NCBI GenBank assembly: GCA_016748015.1
Contig: JAAOMT010000512.1
Coordinates: forward strand, 1,498,893 to 1,562,892
Reading direction: 5' to 3'
Source of the DNA: Geosiphon pyriformis
Taxonomy: Eukaryota > Glomeromycota > Glomeromycetes > Archaeosporales > Geosiphonaceae
DNA length: 64,000 bases
A program made the translations under genes and the position numbers. Each line of letters starts with the position of its first letter. Position 1 is the stretch's first letter. Under the pieces are notes generated by a model. It was not told the origin of the DNA. It did not search any database and saw only the letters and a program-made list of their open reading frames with translations. This document shows positions 60,116 through 64,000 of this stretch, one piece after another.

Positions 60116-60442
60116 CTATCACAGAGAGAACTGGATAGAAGAGAACATCCAGTTACATATACCAGCCAAGATTTAACTTTAGCTGAAAGAAATTATGGAA
60201 CACCAGAATTAGAACATTTAGCAATTTATTGGACAGTCATGAAATGGAGTAAATACTTGAGCCAGAAGTTTGATGTATACACAAACTACAAAGGATTAAC
60301 AGCACTTCATAAACAGGAATTTGGAGATGGAAGACAATCCAGATGGAAAATAGCACTATCACTATATACTTACACTATACATTATAAAAAAGGAAAAGAC
60401 AATGGAAATGCCAACAGTTTGTTACGAATAAGACAAATCTAA
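60116..60442 (+). pseudogene. A3 RNase H domain (5'-truncated)
   Basis: An open frame to TAA at 60440 with Y-T-S-Q-D-L-T-L-A-E-R-N-Y, E-H-L-A-I-Y-W and V-Y-T-N-Y-K-G-L (consensus VYTDHKAL, D changed to N). G-N-A-N-S-L follows (consensus NxADAL, D changed to N). Two catalytic Asp are thus lost. The open frame begins upstream inside the B2 LTR, which is chance. Confidence 0.8.
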
Positions 60443-60551
60443 AAACATCTCAACCCAAAAATATAACAAAACCAGAACAAACTCAACAAAAATATAACAA
60501 AAGATAAACATACAAAAATATCAACAACTACAACATTATATAAATACCCAA

Positions 60552-61699
60552 TTGTTCAAGGAGAAATTATCTCAAAAAAAGCAAACCAACATAAAACAAC
60601 AATCAAAATATTTTATCAATCATCAAAATATACTTTACCAAAAGAACAAAAAAAATCCAGATCAACTGACCAGAGTAATTACAGAACCAGAGAAAGAGAC
60701 AATACTATTCAACATGCACTCAGATTTAACAGCAGGACATTTTTATAAAGAAGCGACTATAGAAAGAATTAGAAGAAGATATTATTGGCCATCAATATAT
60801 CCAGACATTATCTAATATGTTCAAAATTGTGATGCTTGTCAAAGAAGAGAAAGAACAAGACCCAGTGAATTATTAAGACCAATCAAAGTGGGACAACCAT
60901 TTGATTGCATTAGAATTGACTTAGTTGAACCACTAACAATCACCAGCAGAGGCAACAGATATATTGCAGTAACCATGAACTATCTCACAAAATGGCCAGA
61001 AGCAAAAGCCATTCAAAGAGCAGATGCAGAATCCATTGCCAAATTTGTTTATCAAGATTTGATTTGTCAACATAAAAAGAACTATTATCAGATCAAAAAA
61101 CTCACTTTGTAAACAGAACATTAGCAGAATTAAGTCAGAGATTTGGAATCAAAAGACCATTATTATCACCATACCATCCACAAACAAATGAGTTAGTTGA
61201 AAGGTTTAACAGAACATTGTGTGAAGCAATCGCCAAGATCAGTCAAGAAAATCAGAATGAATGAGATTTGTTTATACCATCAGTATTATTTGCTTATCAG
61301 ACAATGAAGCAAGACACTACACAAGCAACACCATTTGAATTAGTATATGATAGAACAGCAATATTACCAGTTGAGATGAAAGTCACCACTTATCCAACAA
61401 AACCAATAACTGAAGACAATTTTCAGAAAACGTTGCTAAAAAGAACATATGACTTAATGGAAACATTAGAAAATAAATGGCGAAGAGCAGCTGATAACAT
61501 TCAGAAAGCACAAGAAAAACAGAAAAAAAAACATAATAATCAACTACCAGACAAACCAGTTGAATTCAAGATTGGAGGCAAAGTACTGCTATATTATACC
61601 AAAGCAGAAAAACAATGGAGTGGAAAATTTGACCCCAAATGGGACGGACCATTTCACATAGAAGAAATTCTTGGAAACGGAGCTTATAAATTAAGATAG
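60552..61699 (+). pseudogene. A3 integrase, frameshifted
   Basis: Three open blocks (60552-60815, 60888-61112, 61268-61699) give the HHCC finger (M-H-S-D-L-T-A-G-H ... C-D-A-C), the first core Asp (I-R-I-D-L-V), E-L-V-E-R-F-N-R with the catalytic Glu (about 61195) and the C-terminal G-G-K-V-L-L-Y-Y-T-K-A-E-K block. Relative to A1, seven or eight bases are missing near 61075, so the second Asp falls out of frame; a TGA replaces Trp at 61263. No chromodomain. Confidence 0.86.
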
Positions 61700-61933
61700 G
61701 ACAACAAAATCTTAATCAAAGCAGTACATAATAATTGACTGAAACCATATTATCAAATAACATCATCATCTACTAATAACATTCCACAATTAGGAGTACA
61801 ACAAATACTAGTTCAACCAGATGAGATTCCATAAAATCTGGAACCAATCATAATCATTGGACCAAAAATGTAAAATCAAACAATAAAAGAGTATATAAAG
61901 ACACAGTATACACAACAAAAACAACCAAGAAAA

Positions 61934-62568
61934 ATGGAAATACCAGATCATATTTACACTATAGCTCAACAATTATTCCAGGCCTTAAGTTAACAACTTT
62001 TAGACATGGAAATTATCATTAACAACCAAACAATTTGCTATCAAAACACCAAAAAAAAGACAAAGAATGTACTATATCAGCAGTTACCAAAGAATAATAA
62101 AAACTGGTCAGATAACATAATAGAAAAAATAAAGAACACTTTTGAGAAAATACTTATTATGACACCAACAGAAGAACTTACAAAAAAGAATTAGAAGCAA
62201 TAAACAGAAAAACTTCTAATATTATACTGTTACTACCAATTAAGATGAAAGTTGAATATTTAAGAGTTGTATATTGACAAATCCAAGAAGATATTTAACC
62301 AAAACATAATACAGCAAATTGAAGAATTTATTGGAAAAAAGACAAACTCAACACTACATGTGAGAACAATTTACCAACTACACAACATATTTCAAAACTA
62401 TTCAGAAATACTGTTATACTCTGATATAGAAACCATAACCATTAACCAATGGAGAAAAATGAACAATACACAAATAGAAGACATGAAAAACAGAGTCAAA
62501 TAAACAATACTTGAAAAAAAAGTATTAGAATTAATTCAAAACAAAGATTTTAACAAAACTCAATATTA
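61934..62568 (+). pseudogene. A3 extra ORF after the integrase
   Basis: Begins at ATG 61934 (M-E-I-P-D-H-I-Y-T-I-A-Q-Q-L-F) with a TAA at a Gln position soon after. It continues through open blocks 62006-62194 and 62267-62503 to about 62568, just before the LTR purine tract. About 210 residues, strongly hydrophilic (Lys, Asn, Gln, Ile, Thr), probably helical, with no signal or membrane segments. A conserved piece is T-I-Y-Q-L-H-N-I-F-Q-N-Y-S-E-I-L-L. No family recognised. Confidence 0.62.
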
Positions 62569-62579
62569 AAAGGAAAAGA

Positions 62580-63408
62580 TAATATTACTCATAAAAAGAA
62601 AACAGATATAGAAAATAGCAGACCAATGAGAGAATAGTATTTAGCACATAAACACATTGCTCAACAATGTGGAGCAATGTCAGAAAACATGGCATATTGC
62701 TCAGCAATATAGAGTGATGTTAGAAAATTAGAGCACATCGCTCAGCAATGTGAGCATTGCTCAAAAAATCATAGCACATTACTCGGAAATGTGAGTGATC
62801 TCATAAAACATCAATTATGTATATATAGCAGTAGTGTTAGAAGTAGAAAAAAAAGGAATCTTTTAGTTAGAAATCTCCCATTCACAAATATTGAATAAAT
62901 AAATTATTTACCATCCAAATCCACTCTTCATTATCAACACTCCATGTTGATAGCAATTGATACTTAACTACACTGAAACAATAGCTCTTGATTATGGCTA
63001 TTAATGGATACTAACTTGCATATTGCCTTGGCTCATTTCTTTATGCCATTTCTTTTATTTTCTTGTCTTAATTATTGTTATTACTAACTCTATTGAGGAT
63101 TAATGCACGGAGTACTGACATCAGGATATAGCACTAGTAAAAGACCCAGAAATAAGAGTAGAACACTCAATTGAGATTAGCTTACCAGAAAAAATACTGG
63201 CCATCATGCTGAGAAAAAAATTGACGAAACTGTGGTTTTAAGAAGCTACAAATAAAACTATTACCACTGAATCTCTGTCCATTATACAAAAGATTCAACC
63301 AAAAACCTTTAGATAAACACACCTTCAGATTTCTATCATTAACAACAGCTTTGAGCACCAAGTTACAGATTGCTATTTACTTTAACAACCAAATAATCAT
63401 CTGTAACA
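62580..63408 (+). repeat. 3' LTR of A3
   Basis: Best preserved family A LTR (829 bases): TAATATTACTC after AAAAGGAAAAGA, ending TGTAACA. It contains four 41-bp repeats (62653-62815) and a TATATATAGCA box at about 62819. Confidence 0.87.
62653..62815. promoter_or_regulatory. Four tandem 41-bp units with palindromes in the family A U3
   Basis: Palindromic cores lie at 62653-62671 (CACATTGCTCAACAATGTG), 62694-62710 (ATATTGCTCAGCAATAT, perfect around one central base), 62734-62752 and 62775-62793. Their centres are 40-41 bases apart, just upstream of the TATA box. Dyad symmetry and about four helical turns of spacing suggest binding sites for a dimeric regulator. A1 has two such units (8725-8806). 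Confidence 0.65.
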
Positions 63409-64000
63409 ATGGGCATCAGCAAATGTTGAAAAAGACAACACCTCTTTCACTACCAGGTTTGAAATGAAATTTAGAACTTCTATCTTAATATTCAAATGGT
63501 GTATGAAATTAGAAAGAAGAACTCAAGGCCCTGATGAGGTTGTGACAAAATATGCCAAAGCAATAAAAAAACTCATTAAATAGGTAGACTCTGGAAGAAA
63601 TTGAACAGAAGAGCAGAAAATACATTCCTTTACAAAAGGACTGAAAACTGATCTATTATATGCTTTTTGGCCTCTTCTGGCCTTGAAAAATAATCCTACA
63701 ATGGATATGGCCATTGAACTTGCCCAAAGAATAGAAGATAACCAAAGAATGCATCTGGGATCCACTCTTTCAGTTTTTGCTCCTGTATCTATTATGGCTT
63801 CTGCTTCACAAATGGTTGCTACCTCCTTTGCTGCCCAAACTTAAGATCCAAATAAACAATTAATAGATAGGCTTATAGCAAATCTTGTCTGGCTATTAGA
63901 ATTTTTGGTCCAAGCAGTTAGAGAGAATTAACAAACTCAAAGATCCAGATTTGAAACCCATTTCAATTAGCCTCAACAACCACCATATCAAAGACAGCAA
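63409..64000 (+). pseudogene. Family B gypsy gag fragment (B3), runs off the window
   Basis: Colinear with B1 38731-39310: the same T-E-E-Q-K-I-H-S-F-T-K, M-A-I-E-L-A-Q-R and Q-L-I-D-R-L blocks are readable, with a few stops. It starts precisely at the A3 LTR end. It appears to be the element into which A3 inserted; its 5' half is not in the window. Confidence 0.8.

Larger units (their letters stand above)
60116..63408 (+). mobile_element. Family A gypsy copy A3, right part (RNase H to 3' LTR)
   Basis: Colinear with A1 from about 6190. It starts at the end of the B2 LTR and ends at TGTAACA 63402-63408. It is the least decayed family A copy: several CpG remain and long frames are open. After its LTR the family B gag begins at once, so A3 was inserted in a further family B element. 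Confidence 0.88.

Noticed and set aside
60044-60120. Possible N-terminal extension of the A3 RNase H frame into the upstream sequence
   Set aside because: This part belongs to the B2 LTR; the frame is open across the insertion junction by chance.
62653-62815. CRISPR-like array
   Set aside because: Units are contiguous 41-bp tandem repeats without unique spacers, within an LTR of a eukaryotic retrotransposon.
1-64000. tRNA or rRNA genes
   Set aside because: I looked for tRNA box A/B patterns and conserved rRNA segments, mainly in the gene island, and saw none that I could fold; a scan by software could still find one.
1-64000. Classical RIP
   Set aside because: GC-to-AT changes are pervasive, but appear in several dinucleotide contexts including CpG and CpT, and repeats shorter than usual RIP targets are affected. 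Methylation-driven deamination is the simpler reading without computed spectra.

Overview
The window looks like nuclear DNA of a fungus, most likely an arbuscular mycorrhizal fungus (Glomeromycotina, Rhizophagus-like). The signs are extreme AT richness, genes with short GT-AG introns, and a dense mass of decayed retrotransposons whose protein vocabulary (dUTPase-bearing Ty3/gypsy elements, two-ORF LINEs with an RNase H domain) I associate from memory with that group. No search was run, so the taxon is an inference.

Layout. (1) 1-9465: a nearly complete Ty3/gypsy element of family A (LTR, gag, protease, Cys-rich modules, dUTPase, RT-RNase H, integrase, extra 3' ORF, LTR), sitting in a LINE whose 3' end follows to about 11.33 kb. 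(2) 11.49-18.36 kb: a minus-strand LINE, tail-to-tail with the previous one. (3) 19.6-23.3 kb: the only host-gene island, where CpG is common and codons are not AT-saturated. It holds a weak 80-aa ORF, a five-exon gene of unknown function, and convergently a three-exon gene for a secreted, probably GPI-anchored BIM1/X325-type copper protein. (4) 23.3-29.3 kb: heavily decayed LINE and family A remnants plus a short tandem repeat. (5) 29.27-36.0 kb: a second long minus-strand LINE. (6) 36.9-45.4 kb: a minus-strand family A fragment split by a full-length family B gypsy element (37.57-44.98 kb). (7) 45.4-64 kb: a staircase of nested insertions. Family B gag (63.4 kb to end) is interrupted by family A (60.1-63.4 kb). 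That is interrupted by another family B copy (48.4-60.1 kb). The latter is interrupted by a Tc1/mariner transposon (49.4-57.3 kb), which in turn contains a full LINE (49.8-56.35 kb).

Outside the island almost every element is inactivated by GC-to-AT transitions: CAA/CAG to TAA/TAG, TGG to TGA/TAG, and catalytic Asp to Asn in RT, protease and RNase H. CpG is nearly absent. This fits long-term cytosine methylation and deamination of transposons while the gene island escaped.

Candidates for something under-described are: an extra ORF after the integrase in both gypsy families, with no recognisable env or chromodomain; a dUTPase plus zinc-module cassette inside the family A polyprotein; a 41-bp tandem repeat carrying near-perfect palindromes in the family A LTR; a TAATG stop/start overlap between the two LINE ORFs; and the orphan five-exon gene with a 35-nt first intron. 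Boundaries of decayed elements come from aligning copies by eye and can be off by tens of bases. Regions marked as remnants are less certain.
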